A stretch of 64,000 nucleotides of DNA from Methanoregula sp. GTDB lineage: Archaea; Halobacteriota; Methanomicrobia; Methanomicrobiales; Methanospirillaceae. Position numbers and translations under genes: made by a program. The stretch lies in contig CP112999.1 in the NCBI GenBank assembly GCA_026625165.1, positions 1,302,001 to 1,366,000 on the forward strand, written 5' to 3'. Shown piece by piece: positions 7,857 to 17,903 of this stretch. Position 1 is the first letter of the stretch, and each line of letters begins with the position of its first letter. The notes under the pieces were generated by a model. It was not told where the DNA came from, did not search any database, and saw nothing but the letters and a program-made list of their open reading frames with translations.

Positions 7857-8996
7857 TTACCCAAGAGTTCTTCTGACCAGGGACGCGGTCCCCTGCGAGC
7901 TGAACGCTTTGAAAAAGACGAGGCTTTCCGCGTATGCCATTGCCTGTATCGCATGTTCGGTGTCTTCCCCGACAGAATAGATCTCTTTATAAAATTCCTT
8001 TATGGCAAATTTGCAGTTGCCGTCAAAGATCTGCCGGTCTTTCTTCCCGGGATTTGCCGGCCGGTATTTTTCAATAGTCCATTCCTGGATGTCTTTATAC
8101 AACGCAGGTTCGTACACCTTCAGCGTGGAAAAGACAACGTCCTGCCAGAAAGTCCCGACATTTCCCTTGATGATGTCGCCCTTGGGGAAATGCAGGTTGA
8201 TCAAGTCCCTCGGAGTACCGGTGATCCCGTGCTGTGCGATGCCGACTTTAAGGTTGTTGTCCCGGAGGGCTTTTGCAATCTCCTTTGTGCGGGGGATATC
8301 GATGGAGAGCTGCTCGACCACATTCCCGTTCGCATCGTAGGTATGCCCGTGGGTGCTCCCGTTGGCAATCGCAATTGCATTGGGATATACCCCGTTCCCG
8401 TTGAGGGCTTTGATGAACTCAACTGCTTCCTCCGGTTTTGTCAGGATTAGCCCTTCCCCGTCCTTCCTGCCGATCTCGCCAACTTCCACTTCGAGGCCGA
8501 ACTCCTTTCCTTTCATCTTGTTTTTGATATAGAGTGCCAGATCGGATGTGACCTGTATATTTTCCCTGAGCTCGTCTTTAACTGTCTTTCCTTCAAAATT
8601 GAAGAGGTGGGAGGCATCGATGGCAAAGGAGGTGTAGCCTGCCGCGATCTGGGCATCGATCAGCTGTTTTGTCCCTTCGATCTCTGATGTGTCCCCTTTC
8701 TTTATCGTGATATGGTCGGCATGGAGTGCCCATGCATCGAACTGCACTGCCTTTGCGGCCGCCCGCATCTTTTCAGAGAAATCACGGGGAGTTAAGCCGG
8801 TATATCCTCCTTTTAAGTCGCTCTCGGACCGGGCAATTTCCATGAACAGTGCAGAATCCGTATCTTTCGCCGCCTTAAAAATACCCTGTGCCACCGAGGC
8901 AATGCGGATATTTGCGGCCATGATAATGGCTTTTTTTCCGGAAATACCGGAAAAGATTGCCGAGCCGGGGATTGGACCATACTCGTTCTGTTTCAT
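7857..8996 (-). CDS. Class II fructose-bisphosphate aldolase
   Basis: This is a zinc-dependent TIM-barrel aldolase of about 379 residues. The metal and phosphate motifs of the class II family are visible: WALHADHIT (metal His and Asp), the EVEVGEIGRKDGEG loop, ANGSTHGHTYD and GIAQHGITGTPRDLI. It would split or form fructose-1,6-bisphosphate; a related ketose bisphosphate is not excluded. Class II aldolases are mainly bacterial, so transfer is likely. I chose ATG 8996 (MKQNEYGPIP). A GTG at 9023 overlaps the FBPase stop as GTGA and would add nine residues. Either way the gene is tightly coupled to the class I FBPase upstream. Confidence 0.88.
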   Translation of the reverse strand: MKQNEYGPIPGSAIFSGISGKKAIIMAANIRIASVAQGIFKAAKDTDSALFMEIARSESDLKGGYTGLTPRDFSEKMRAAAKAVQFDAWALHADHITIKKGDTSEIEGTKQLIDAQIAAGYTSFAIDASHLFNFEGKTVKDELRENIQVTSDLALYIKNKMKGKEFGLEVEVGEIGRKDGEGLILTKPEEAVEFIKALNGNGVYPNAIAIANGSTHGHTYDANGNVVEQLSIDIPRTKEIAKALRDNNLKVGIAQHGITGTPRDLINLHFPKGDIIKGNVGTFWQDVVFSTLKVYEPALYKDIQEWTIEKYRPANPGKKDRQIFDGNCKFAIKEFYKEIYSVGEDTEHAIQAMAYAESLVFFKAFSSQGTASLVRRTLG

Positions 8997-9019
8997 AATC
9001 CTGATCACTACTCTGGTTT

Positions 9020-9937
9020 TCACGCTTTGTTCATTAACGTTTCAATGAGGGTGATCTCCTTCCTGCCCCCAACGTAGATCGGGGTGACCTGGCCGACCGA
9101 TTCCGGCTTGATGGTAAGGATATCATCCTTCCCGTTGCTGACCGCCCCGCCGGCCTGGCAGATGATCATCCCCATCGGGTTTGCTTCGTACAGGAGGCGC
9201 AGCTTTCCTTTCTCTTTCCCCTTGAAACCCGGGTAGGAGAAGACGCCCCCCTTGTGGAGGATCTGGTGCACATCACCAACGAAACAACCGCTGAACCGGA
9301 GCTTGTACCCTTCCTCTTCGAGAGCATGGATCCACTTCGCATGGGCAGGGAGGTAATCTTTCCGGAGCGCGCCGGGTGCATAGATCTTCCCTTCCGGAAT
9401 CCTCATGTCCTTGTGCCGCAGTACAAAATTGCCCGACTCATTCATCACGAACTCGTGCACGCCGTTTCCCGTGGTGAAGGTCAGGGTTGTGAGCGGCCCG
9501 TAGAGGATATAGAGGGCAGCAACCATGGAGAGCCCCTTGTTGAGGACATGGCCGGGATAGATGCCGATGATGGAGCCCACACAGAGGTTCACATCAAGCA
9601 GTGATGAACCGTCCAGGGGATCGATGACGACCCCGAACTCATGTTTCGGGTTGTCGACTTCAATGATCTGGGACTGTTCCTCCGTGGCGATGTAGCGTGC
9701 GAGCCGGGTCTTCTTTAAGCCGGAGATAAAGATTTCATCGGCATACTTGTCGAGGACCATCTGTTCTTCGCCGAACTGGTTGAGTGTGATCTCCTCTGAC
9801 GGGGTCCTGGGGATAGTACAGAAAAAACCGTTTCTGACGTTCCTGGCCTGTTCGCTGAGAAAGAGAATGAGTTCAATTAGGTTTTTTTCCGTACCCGTTT
9901 CGATAAGGAAATCTTTGAGTTTCAAGTTCTCCACCAT
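9020..9937 (-). CDS. fbp: Fructose-1,6-bisphosphatase class I
   Basis: The enzyme hydrolyses fructose-1,6-bisphosphate to fructose-6-phosphate. Diagnostic motifs are [24 protein letters not shown] (metal site) and [27 protein letters not shown], all of the bacterial/eukaryotic class I family. The 305-residue length is slightly short of the usual 320-335. The ATG at 9937 ([10 protein letters not shown]) follows GGAAC; an in-frame GTG at 9964 is an alternative. Since the archaeal bifunctional enzyme lies two genes downstream, this FBPase is functionally redundant. It overlaps or nearly touches the class II aldolase gene, forming a transcription unit. Confidence 0.93.
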   Translation of the reverse strand: MVENLKLKDFLIETGTEKNLIELILFLSEQARNVRNGFFCTIPRTPSEEITLNQFGEEQMVLDKYADEIFISGLKKTRLARYIATEEQSQIIEVDNPKHEFGVVIDPLDGSSLLDVNLCVGSIIGIYPGHVLNKGLSMVAALYILYGPLTTLTFTTGNGVHEFVMNESGNFVLRHKDMRIPEGKIYAPGALRKDYLPAHAKWIHALEEEGYKLRFSGCFVGDVHQILHKGGVFSYPGFKGKEKGKLRLLYEANPMGMIICQAGGAVSNGKDDILTIKPESVGQVTPIYVGGRKEITLIETLMNKA

Positions 9938-10309
9938 TACCTGTTCCAAAGAGCCTGCAACCACGGGAGATCCGACAGGACTCCCTGATATATATAGTCG
10001 TTTGATTGGGAAGCTTATCAGGATTCTTATCTGGTCAGATAAGTCCCGGCCATTTTTTTGGATACCATTGATACATAAGGCGATAACCTGATTTGTTTTA
10101 CAGACAGGTTTTTGATGAACTGCTCGTTCCGGTAAATCCTTGAATTAGTTGGATCGGGCGCTCGTGGTATCCGGGGTTTCCAGAGTTCAGCCGGACAAAT
10201 CACGGGTAAAGGTTTCGGAATAAAGATTCGGACTTTTCCGGAAAATTGAGAATTTCCAGGACATGTGAAGTGGTTCATGATAACATGGCAGAGCGGTGTT
10301 TGTGGCTTT
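9938..10309. other. Intergenic gap between pfk and fbp
   Basis: About 370 bp without a supportable gene. An open frame of 99 codons on the minus strand has no family resemblance and no Shine-Dalgarno. The part near 9990-10005 (TATATATAG) could serve as a minus-strand TATA element for the fbp-fba unit, which would make it transcribed apart from pfk. I see no RNA gene or repeat. Confidence 0.4.
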
Positions 10310-11350
10310 TTATTTCTTTCCGCCAATTACCGTCATGGCCAGCTCATAGAAGTCCGGGTCAACGGTTTTTAACTGGTTGACGGCGGCCTCCAACGGGATA
10401 CTGGTAATGCGGTTTCCCTGCAATGCAACCATCCTGCCGAATTCGCCTTTATAAACGAGATGAACTGCGGCAACACCGAACCGGGTGGCAAGGACGCGGT
10501 CGAATGCAGTCGGCGAACCACCCCGCTGTACATGCCCGAGAATGGTTACGCGTGTCTCAATGCCAAGACGGCGTTCCAGTTCTTTTCCAAGAATGTTGCC
10601 CACTCCGACAAATTTTTCGTGGCCGCATTCATCCCGATCGTGTTCAGATACTTCTGGAACGCCAATATCCTCCGGCTGCACCCCTTCTGCAATCACGACA
10701 ATGGAAAATTTTTTGCCTGCATCGTACCGGGCCCGGAGTTTCTGGCAGACACCCTCCATGGTAAAACGAACTTCCGGGATCAGGATCTCATCAGCCCCCC
10801 CGGCAATACCCGCAGTCACTGCAATCCACCCGACTTTTCGCCCCATAACCTCAACAACAATGATCCGGTGATGGGACTCGGCAGTCGTGTGGAGCCGGTC
10901 GATTGCCTCTGTTACGGTATCTACTGCAGTATCAAACCCGAATGTCACGTCCGTTCCGCTGATATCATTATCTATTGTTTTGGGGATACCTACAAGAGGG
11001 ATACCCAGGTTTGAAATGTCCCGCGCCGCCGAGAGAGTGCCGTCACCGCCAATGACCACAAGGGCATGGATACCGTATTTTTTTATATTCTGCCGGATTT
11101 TCTGCAGGTCAGACGTCTTTAGCAGAGGGTTCATCCTTGATGTGCCGAGGATCGTCCCGCCCTTGGGAAGGATTCCGGAGACCGAGAAATCCGTGAGCGG
11201 TTCCACGTCGCCGTCAATAAGCCCCAGCCACCCGTTCCGTATCCCCAGCGTTTCAAATTCATATTTTATCCCGGACCGCACGACTGCCCGGATCACCGCG
11301 TTGAGTCCCGGACAGTCGCCACCCCCGGTCAGGACACCGATTGTTTTCAT
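10310..11350 (-). CDS. ATP-dependent 6-phosphofructokinase (PfkA family)
   Basis: This 346-residue enzyme phosphorylates fructose-6-phosphate. It has the PfkA motifs IGVLTGGGDCPGLNAVIR, VVIGGDGTLSAA, IPKTIDNDISGTD, GFDTAVDTVTEAIDRL, EVMGR and HVQRGGSPTAFDR. Gly in GGDG and Lys in PKTIDND is the combination found in group III, ATP-using enzymes; pyrophosphate-dependent forms usually have Asp (GGDD). Most methanogens use ADP-dependent kinases, so a bacterial-type PFK is uncommon. The ATG at 11350 lies nine nt after CAGGAG and gives the family N-terminus; an ATG eight codons upstream is also possible. It sits upstream of fbp, fba and the aldolase/phosphatase. Confidence 0.92.
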   Translation of the reverse strand: MKTIGVLTGGGDCPGLNAVIRAVVRSGIKYEFETLGIRNGWLGLIDGDVEPLTDFSVSGILPKGGTILGTSRMNPLLKTSDLQKIRQNIKKYGIHALVVIGGDGTLSAARDISNLGIPLVGIPKTIDNDISGTDVTFGFDTAVDTVTEAIDRLHTTAESHHRIIVVEVMGRKVGWIAVTAGIAGGADEILIPEVRFTMEGVCQKLRARYDAGKKFSIVVIAEGVQPEDIGVPEVSEHDRDECGHEKFVGVGNILGKELERRLGIETRVTILGHVQRGGSPTAFDRVLATRFGVAAVHLVYKGEFGRMVALQGNRITSIPLEAAVNQLKTVDPDFYELAMTVIGGKK

Positions 11351-11538
11351 CAGATCGAACACTCCTGTGTTCATGGTTCCCTGCTCATGTATATTTTAAT
11401 TGTCATACCTGTGCCGGCCGGTTCAACGGTTCTGCACAGGGCTGCAGGGGGACCGCAGTTTGGGATCAACCCTTCAATATTGCGGGAAAAACCAAGTGAA
11501 GGTTAAAAAAGAGTTGTGAGTTGGACTTATGGTTTGCG

Positions 11539-11982
11539 TTATCCTTCTTTTTCCTGTTCACCGGGAATGGTTGTGAATGATACTTCAAGCACACCGTTTT
11601 TCAACGAGTAGTGCATCGAAGCAGGGTCAACCGGCGGCAGGAAAGCGGTTGTGGCATAGTGCTGTCCCATACCATCTGCGTCAATTGCCAGCGTTTCTCC
11701 CTTAAGGTCCAGCTTAATCGTAGTGCTGTCTGCACCAGGCAATTCAGTTACCACTTTCACTTCATTGCCAATCCTGTGCACCTCGGGGACCGGCCCGTTG
11801 GGGTCGCTGGCAGGGGGGATTCTGCCCCCCACAGGGTTCTGTGGCATCCCTCCACGCCGGATGATAATATGGTAACCCGATGCACGGGGAGGCATTCCGG
11901 TAATCCCGCGATTCATCTCAGCAAACATCTGTGCCATCATCGCATCCATCTGGTCGAAAATGTCCTGCGGGTCTTCTATCAT
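11539..11982 (-). CDS. Small heat shock protein (Hsp20/alpha-crystallin)
   Basis: The 147-residue protein has a short N-terminal region rich in Met and Gly, then an alpha-crystallin domain (VKVVTELPGADSTTIKLDLKGETLAIDA, then FLPPVDPASMHYSLKNGVLEVSF, containing the G-V-L signature). It would bind unfolding proteins as an oligomer without using ATP. It lies 21 bp after cdc48 on the same strand, so holding chaperone and unfoldase are probably cotranscribed as a protein quality control unit. Confidence 0.92.
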   Translation of the reverse strand: MIEDPQDIFDQMDAMMAQMFAEMNRGITGMPPRASGYHIIIRRGGMPQNPVGGRIPPASDPNGPVPEVHRIGNEVKVVTELPGADSTTIKLDLKGETLAIDADGMGQHYATTAFLPPVDPASMHYSLKNGVLEVSFTTIPGEQEKEG

Positions 11983-12003
11983 AAGTTTTTCACCTCGGTC
12001 TGG

Positions 12004-14391
12004 TTACTTTTTCTCCATCTGTTCTTCAATCGATTCTGTCTGCTTCTTAATCTCGGCAAAGTCTTTTTTCCGCTGGAATGTCTGCCTTCGCAATCCATCG
12101 ACTGCAGCCGGATCAACCTTTGCTGCCGTCAGCCCGGATCGTTTGATTGTGGACACTGCATGTTCGAGCACCGTGCGCTGGTCCTGGTTATAGAGCATCT
12201 CCCATGCCTGCCGCTCGGATTTTTCGATCGCGTCCCGGTCAAGCGAGCCCCGTACCTTGCCCATCGCGGTTTCGAAATGCTTCTTTGTGATCATCACATT
12301 CTTGATTGCATCCGTCCGCTCCTGTTCGTTCTTGTCTGCCATTGCGATGATGAACTCGCGCATCGCACCCATCTTTGCCTCGCGGACGAGTGCTTCAATA
12401 TCGGCACCGACATATCCTTCGGTCTGTTTTACAAGTTCTCCTGTGTCTACGTCCTTTGCAAGGATCGCCCCGGATTCGCCGAGATAAACCTCGAAGATCT
12501 TCCTGCGGCTCTCTTCATCGGGCGCCGGTACGTAGATGTGTCGCTCGAGCCGCCCGGGGCGCAGCAGCGCATCGTCCAGCATATCCGGCCGGTTTGTCGC
12601 TGCCAGCACCGTCACGTTCTTGAGTTCCTCCATCCCGTCCAGCTCGGTGAGGATCTGGGAGACCACGCTCTCGGTTACGTGGGACGACCCCATGTACGTG
12701 CCCCGCTTGGGCACGAGCGCGTCGATCTCGTCAAAGAAGATTATGGACGGGGACGCCTGCCGGGCTTTCCGGAAGATCTCGCGCACACCCTTCTCTGATT
12801 CCCCCACCCACTTGGATAGGAGCTCCGGACCTTTGACTGCGATAAAGTTGCACTCGCTCTCGTTTGCCACTGCTTTGGCAAGGAGCGTCTTGCCCGTTCC
12901 CGGAGGGCCAAACAGCAGGATTCCCTTGGGTGGCCTTGTCTGGAGTTTCTCGAATACATCAGAGTATTTCAGCGGCCATTCGACGGCTTCACGCAGCTCC
13001 TGCTTGACATCCTCGAGCCCGCCCACCTGTTTCCAGGTAATATCGGGGACCTCGACGAGCACCTCGCGCATGGCAGAGGGTTCGACATGCTTCCTTGCCT
13101 CGTCAAAGTCCTCTTTATTTACCTTAAGCGCATCGAGAACCTCGTCGGGGATCTCTTCATCAATCTTGATCTGAGGGATTACCTTGCGCAGCGCATGCAT
13201 TGCAGCTTCTTTAACGAGCAGTGCGATGTCGGCTCCGACGAATCCATGCGTTGTGTTGGCAAACTCCTCGATCTTTACATCGTCTGCCAGCGGCACACCG
13301 CGGGAATGCACCTGGAAGATCTCCAGCCTGCCTTTCTTGTCAGGTATCCCGATCTCGATCTCGCGGTCGAACCGGCCGCCTCTCCGCAGCGCCGGGTCAA
13401 TGGAATCGGGAAGGTTTGTCGCTGCAATGACGATGACCTGCCCGCGCCCTTTGAGGCCGTCCATGAGCGCAAGGAGCTGGGCAACCACCCGCCGCTCGAC
13501 CTCCCCCTGCACCTCAGCGCGTTTTGGCGCGATTGCATCGATCTCGTCGATGAAGATTATCGCCGGTGCGTTCTGCTCGGCTTCCTCAAACTTCTCCCGC
13601 AGCCCTTTTTCGGATTCCCCGTAATACTTGCTCATGATCTCCGGGCCGGAGAGCGTGATGAAGTGGGCGTCCACCTCGTTTGCCACTGCCTTTGCAATCA
13701 GGGTCTTGCCCGTGCCGGGCGGCCCGTAGAGCAGCACCCCCTTGGGAGGCTGGATACCCAGACGTTCAAAGATCTCCGGGTGACGGAGCGGAAGCTCGAT
13801 CATCTCCCGGACGAGCTGGAGTTCCCTCCCAAGGCCGCCGATATCCTCGTAGTGGATATTTGAAGTATCCTTCTTGCCTTCCTCTTCCTTGTACGGTTCC
13901 TCCTTGAGTTCGATCTCGGTCTCATCGGTAACTATCGCTATCCCTTTTGGATTGACCTTTGCGATAACAAGCGTGATTGAATTTCCGATAACGTCAACCC
14001 TGACTGTCTGGCCCTCGATTACCGATCGCCCGCGCAGGAGCCGGGACAGGTACTGTTCTCCACCAACCAGCCGTATCGGCTGCGTTGGCTGGATGACCAC
14101 CCTCTTTGCGTACGCGGCTTCGGATTTCCGGATCTTCACCTTTTCATCAATACCGGTGCCCACGTTCCCACGGATGTTGCCATCTATCCGGAGGATTGCC
14201 CCCCCGGTATCCTGAGCAAACCCGGGCCATACGATTGCCGCGGCTTTCCGCTTGCCCTGAATCTCAATAACATCGCCGGACACAAGCCCCAGCTTCTTCA
14301 TCACCTCGATACTCACCCGCGCGATGCCGCGCCCTGCATCGTCGTGGGCTGCTTCCTTTATGGTTACTTCTGTGAATTCTTTTTCAGTCAT
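12004..14391 (-). CDS. Cdc48/VAT-type AAA+ ATPase
   Basis: This 795-residue protein unfolds or remodels proteins as a hexamer, often feeding the proteasome. It has an N domain (double-psi barrel, about 1-190) and two AAA modules, each with Walker A GPPGTGKT (near 223 and 494), Walker B FIDEIDA or FFDEIDA, and arginine-finger segments ([25 protein letters not shown]). The C-terminal tail is charged. The ATG at 14391 follows a strong GAGGAGG. A minus-strand TATA element lies at 14445-14452. The mobile element begins at 14466, directly upstream of that promoter. It forms an operon with the hsp20 gene downstream. Confidence 0.97.
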   Translation of the reverse strand: MTEKEFTEVTIKEAAHDDAGRGIARVSIEVMKKLGLVSGDVIEIQGKRKAAAIVWPGFAQDTGGAILRIDGNIRGNVGTGIDEKVKIRKSEAAYAKRVVIQPTQPIRLVGGEQYLSRLLRGRSVIEGQTVRVDVIGNSITLVIAKVNPKGIAIVTDETEIELKEEPYKEEEGKKDTSNIHYEDIGGLGRELQLVREMIELPLRHPEIFERLGIQPPKGVLLYGPPGTGKTLIAKAVANEVDAHFITLSGPEIMSKYYGESEKGLREKFEEAEQNAPAIIFIDEIDAIAPKRAEVQGEVERRVVAQLLALMDGLKGRGQVIVIAATNLPDSIDPALRRGGRFDREIEIGIPDKKGRLEIFQVHSRGVPLADDVKIEEFANTTHGFVGADIALLVKEAAMHALRKVIPQIKIDEEIPDEVLDALKVNKEDFDEARKHVEPSAMREVLVEVPDITWKQVGGLEDVKQELREAVEWPLKYSDVFEKLQTRPPKGILLFGPPGTGKTLLAKAVANESECNFIAVKGPELLSKWVGESEKGVREIFRKARQASPSIIFFDEIDALVPKRGTYMGSSHVTESVVSQILTELDGMEELKNVTVLAATNRPDMLDDALLRPGRLERHIYVPAPDEESRRKIFEVYLGESGAILAKDVDTGELVKQTEGYVGADIEALVREAKMGAMREFIIAMADKNEQERTDAIKNVMITKKHFETAMGKVRGSLDRDAIEKSERQAWEMLYNQDQRTVLEHAVSTIKRSGLTAAKVDPAAVDGLRRQTFQRKKDFAEIKKQTESIEEQMEKK

Positions 14392-14444
14392 CGTAAAATC
14401 CTCCTCAAATCATTGAAGGTTTACCATAAGTTAGCGTGCTATTG

Positions 14445-14452
14445 TATATAAA
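14445..14452 (-). promoter_or_regulatory. Probable TATA box of cdc48
   Basis: Read on the minus strand, the bases are TTTATATA, a good archaeal TATA box, about 53 nt before the cdc48 ATG. The expected BRE would lie at about 14453-14458. The target duplication of the mobile element starts at 14458, so the insertion abuts or touches the BRE. Confidence 0.6.
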
Positions 14453-14465
14453 TATTGCGTGAATG

Positions 14466-14540
14466 GGTTCTGTTGCGTTGGAGGGACTTCGCGCTTTTTT
14501 ATTCAAGGTGTTGCATGGCGGGACTTTTTGGATTTATTAA
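14466..14540 (+). repeat. Left end of mobile element (bipartite inverted repeat)
   Basis: The outer box is 24 bp (14466-14489). It is followed by a 19-nt variable spacer and an inner box TGTTGCATGGCGGGACTT (14509-14526), then GATTTATTAA (14531-14540). The right end has the same boxes, inverted, with an identical 19-nt spacer. The two boxes in each end resemble each other, so each end looks like a pair of transposase binding sites. Confidence 0.85.
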
Positions 14541-14578
14541 CGTCACCTTTAATGGTTTGACATTCAAATTACTTTTCA

Positions 14579-17500
14579 ATGGCTCTTCCAGAAACTATCA
14601 TCACTCTTTTAAACAATTATGATTTTCATCGTACCGCATACCGCAAATCAACACAAGAATATAATGAGGCAAGACTCCGTAGAGATTTTTTAGATCCCTT
14701 CTTTAAAGAACTTGGTTGGGATATGGACAATAAAAAAGGATATTCTGAGAGATATAGAGAAGTCGGGCATGAACAGCCAATAAAAATTCAAGGCCAAACG
14801 GAATTCATCGATTACACATTTAGAATTGGGGGGATGACAAAATTCATCGTAGAAGCGAAGGCCCCCTCAGTAAATATAAAAAACAATCGTGATGCCGCGC
14901 TTCAAGTTAGAGGGTACGCGTGGAGTGCCAAAATTCCATTATGTATTTTGACAAATTTTGAAGAATTCGCAATATATGATTGCACAAAAAAACCTCTGGG
15001 TTCTGATGCAGCTGTTACCGCCCGCGATGATTATTTTACTTATAACGAATATCCAAAAAAATGGGATTTGATTTCCTCTATCTTCTCACAAGATGGTATT
15101 TTAAAAGGTTCTTTTGATAAATATGTGACTGTAGCAGAAGGTAAAAAGGGGACGGCAAGCGTTGATGAATCATTTCTTATTGATATTGAAAATTGGAGAG
15201 AGCAACTCGCAAAAAATATTGAACTTCGCAATCAAAATCCGTCATTATCTGTTGATGAATTGAACTTATCAGTCCAAACTATCCTCGACCGTATTATTTT
15301 CCTTCGTTTTTGTGAAGATCGGGATATCGAAACCTATGAGACGCTAAAATCATTCGTAAATAATGATAACATCTATAAATCTCTTTGTGATTTTTTTAAA
15401 AAGGCAGATGCAAAATATAATTCAGGACTTTTTCATTTTAATAATGAACCCGACCGTGAGCAACCAGATATTATAACACCCAATCTTGTAATCGATGATA
15501 AAATAATTAAAAATATTATTCTAGAGTTGTATCCCCCGAAAAATTATTATTTATTTTCAGCGATTCCCCCAGAGATTTTAGGGCAAGTTTACGAACAATT
15601 TCTTGGTAAGGTAATTAGAATCACGGAAAAAAATCATATAAAAATTGAGGAAAAACCAGAGGTAAAAAAAGCCGGCGGAATTTACTATACACCCCAATAC
15701 ATAGTTGATTATATTGTAAAAAATACTTTAGAGGAATTACTAAAAAATAAAACACAAAAAGACGTATCAAAAATTCACATTCTCGATCCAGCTTGTGGTT
15801 CTGGTTCATTTCTGTTGGGAGCTTATCAATTTCTTTTAAACTGGCATCTCGAATGGTATCTAAAAAATCTTGTTCCTTTACTTAATCCAGAATTTAATAA
15901 AGAACCCAAACCGATTTCAGATCCCGATATCCAAGCATTACTTCCAGAATATCCCCCAAATGGAAAAAAAGAGGTTCCAATTTATAACGCTGGATATAGT
16001 AAGGAAATCCATTCTCGTTTAGGAGATCGGCGGAGGAGTGATTGGAAACTTACGACCTCCGAGCGAAAACGAATTCTTTTACATAATATTTTTGGAGTTG
16101 ACATTGATCATCAAGCAGTGGAAGTAACCAAACTCTCACTTCTCCTCAAGGTATTAGAAGAAGAAAATGAAGAAACGATGAAATTTCAACTTGAGCAAAA
16201 TCATGGGCGGGCTTTACCATCACTTCATAAGAATATAAAATGTGGAAATTCGCTGATAGAGTGGGATATTTTAGAACTACAACCACCACAAGAAGAAGTT
16301 AAAAAAATCAACGCTTTTGATTGGGAACAAGAATTTCCAGATATAATAAATTCGGGGGGATTTGATGTGGTAATTGGGAATCCTCCCTATGATGTTTTAG
16401 AGAAAGAACGGGGTAAGAGTTCCTGGCCACATTATGTATTAAGTGATTATGTTAAAATGAGAGCAGATTATAGTAATGCACTCGGTGGGAAACTAAATTT
16501 ATACAGATTTTTCTTGGTTAGGTGCATGAAATTAACTAAAAATAAAGGTTTTTTTGGAATGATTGTCCCCTTATCTATTCTTGGAGATATTAGTTGCACA
16601 AAAACACGACTTTACCTGCTTCGATGTTTAACCAATTTAAACGCCGATTGTTTCCCCCAAAAGGATAATCCGAAACGGAGAGTTTTTTTAAAAGCAAAAT
16701 TATCGACTTGTATTCTTGTGGGTAGTAGAGAAAATATTGATCTCAACGATTCTCAAATTCACGTTCGAGTTTATCCTTGGAATAAATTTGATGATCTCCT
16801 CAAGGAATGTCGTTATTATACCCCAGATTTAGCGTTGCTCGATCCAATAAATTATCCGGTTCCGTTAGTCGATGAAAACAATTGGAATGTTTGTAAAAAA
16901 ATATACACAACCAAAAATATAAAACGGCTCGAAGAGCTGGGGGTGTATTTAGTTAATCGAGGAGAAATCAACCAAACTGTTTTCCGCAAATACATATCGG
17001 AGGATACTAAAAAATCACGATTATTAAAAGGTGTTGAAGTTGGGAGATATTTCATAAATCCAATTCTTCATCAGGGTTTCCGCGAATGGTTTGATGACAT
17101 TGCATGTAAAAAAGACGGGGTCGAGAAACCAATAGCACTAAAAGAACGTATCGCAACTCAACGGATTACTGGTGTAGATGACACATTACGTATTATTGCG
17201 ACATTGATCTCTCCTCCGACCTATTTTGCCGATTCGACAAATTCTATCACTTTATCTGATGATACTAAATACTCCCTAGAATATTTGCTTGGTCTATTAA
17301 ATTCAAAATTGTTTCAATGGCGTTTCAGGATAACAAGTTCGAATAATAACGTTGGAACAAACGAATTGGAGTGCTTACCAACCCGTATAATTGATTTTAA
17401 TAACCCAACCGAAAACGCTCTGCATGCACGTTTGGTCTCCTATGTAAAACAGATGCTTAACCTTAATACAAAACTGCAAACAACAAGAGATGATCAAGAA

Positions 17501-17611
17501 AAAACAGTAATTCAGAGGCAAATTATTGCGATAGATAACAAAATTGAATTATTAATTTTCGAACTTTATGGATTAACAGAAAACGAGATTAAAATAATCC
17601 AGATGTCTTAA
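14579..17611 (+). CDS. Type IIG restriction endonuclease/adenine methyltransferase
   Basis: This 1,010-residue single-chain enzyme would both cut and methylate DNA. The N-terminal nuclease domain shows a PD-(D/E)xK site (FIDYTFRIGG with D78, then FIVEAKAP with E92 and K94). The methyltransferase has motif X (GGIYYTPQYIVDYIV, about 366-380), motif I (DPACGSGSF, about 402-410) and motif IV (NPPYD, about 600), which marks an N6-adenine enzyme of the gamma class. The remaining part of about 350 residues (GLLNSKLFQWRF and onward) is the target-recognition region. Length and order match Eco57I/BseRI-like enzymes. Codons are strongly AT-rich compared with neighbours, which supports transfer. The recognition site is unknown. 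Confidence 0.9.
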   Translation: MALPETIITLLNNYDFHRTAYRKSTQEYNEARLRRDFLDPFFKELGWDMDNKKGYSERYREVGHEQPIKIQGQTEFIDYTFRIGGMTKFIVEAKAPSVNIKNNRDAALQVRGYAWSAKIPLCILTNFEEFAIYDCTKKPLGSDAAVTARDDYFTYNEYPKKWDLISSIFSQDGILKGSFDKYVTVAEGKKGTASVDESFLIDIENWREQLAKNIELRNQNPSLSVDELNLSVQTILDRIIFLRFCEDRDIETYETLKSFVNNDNIYKSLCDFFKKADAKYNSGLFHFNNEPDREQPDIITPNLVIDDKIIKNIILELYPPKNYYLFSAIPPEILGQVYEQFLGKVIRITEKNHIKIEEKPEVKKAGGIYYTPQYIVDYIVKNTLEELLKNKTQKDVSKIHILDPACGSGSFLLGAYQFLLNWHLEWYLKNLVPLLNPEFNKEPKPISDPDIQALLPEYPPNGKKEVPIYNAGYSKEIHSRLGDRRRSDWKLTTSERKRILLHNIFGVDIDHQAVEVTKLSLLLKVLEEENEETMKFQLEQNHGRALPSLHKNIKCGNSLIEWDILELQPPQEEVKKINAFDWEQEFPDIINSGGFDVVIGNPPYDVLEKERGKSSWPHYVLSDYVKMRADYSNALGGKLNLYRFFLVRCMKLTKNKGFFGMIVPLSILGDISCTKTRLYLLRCLTNLNADCFPQKDNPKRRVFLKAKLSTCILVGSRENIDLNDSQIHVRVYPWNKFDDLLKECRYYTPDLALLDPINYPVPLVDENNWNVCKKIYTTKNIKRLEELGVYLVNRGEINQTVFRKYISEDTKKSRLLKGVEVGRYFINPILHQGFREWFDDIACKKDGVEKPIALKERIATQRITGVDDTLRIIATLISPPTYFADSTNSITLSDDTKYSLEYLLGLLNSKLFQWRFRITSSNNNVGTNELECLPTRIIDFNNPTENALHARLVSYVKQMLNLNTKLQTTRDDQEKTVIQRQIIAIDNKIELLIFELYGLTENEIKIIQMS

Positions 17612-17618
17612 AAAATCT

Positions 17619-17780
17619 CTATTTTTCTTTTTCGTTCTCAATCGGATCTAAAAGAAGAATTTTCACTTGTTTTCCGATCCAATCCTTTGGTAGATAAATG
17701 CCCCCGGAGTTACCCATAGACTTAACGGGGCGATCTATTACCTGATACGCCTTTGTTGTAATTTCCATCATTTCTGGCAT
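17619..17780 (-). CDS. DUF2080-type transposon-associated small protein
   Basis: The 53-residue product reads ...AYQVIDRPVKSMGNSG followed by GIYLPKDWIGKQVKILLLDP. The pattern GNSG...YLPK.WIGK.VK..LL is that of the short AbrB-like DUF2080 proteins that accompany archaeal transposase genes. A DNA-binding or regulatory role in transposition is inferred. The gene is divergent from the transposase at 17904 and its stop lies 8 bp from the stop of the restriction-modification gene. The start could be ATG 17780, 17771 or 17768; no Shine-Dalgarno decides. The family call is from memory. Confidence 0.7.
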   Translation of the reverse strand: MPEMMEITTKAYQVIDRPVKSMGNSGGIYLPKDWIGKQVKILLLDPIENEKEK

Positions 17781-17865
17781 AACAATACATTGTATCGTTA
17801 TTGTATTTAAAATAATTTACTTTGTGCTGGTTTTGTCCATACTTTGTAACAAGTATTAAATAGTT

Positions 17866-17884
17866 GTATATACATAGTATATAC
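17866..17884. promoter_or_regulatory. Palindromic repeat before transposase gene
   Basis: GTATATAC occurs twice (17866-17873 and 17877-17884), separated by ATA. Each half is itself a palindrome, so the site is both a direct and an inverted repeat. It lies 20-38 bp before the transposase ATG, between a TATA-like stretch (TATTAAATA near 17854) and the start. It could bind a repressor such as the adjacent DUF2080-type product. Confidence 0.4.
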
Positions 17885-17903
17885 TATACAATACAAGGAG
17901 TGA

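Noticed and set aside
10027-10326. 99-codon minus-strand frame between pfk and fbp.
   Set aside because: No family resemblance or Shine-Dalgarno, and it overlaps the end of pfk.
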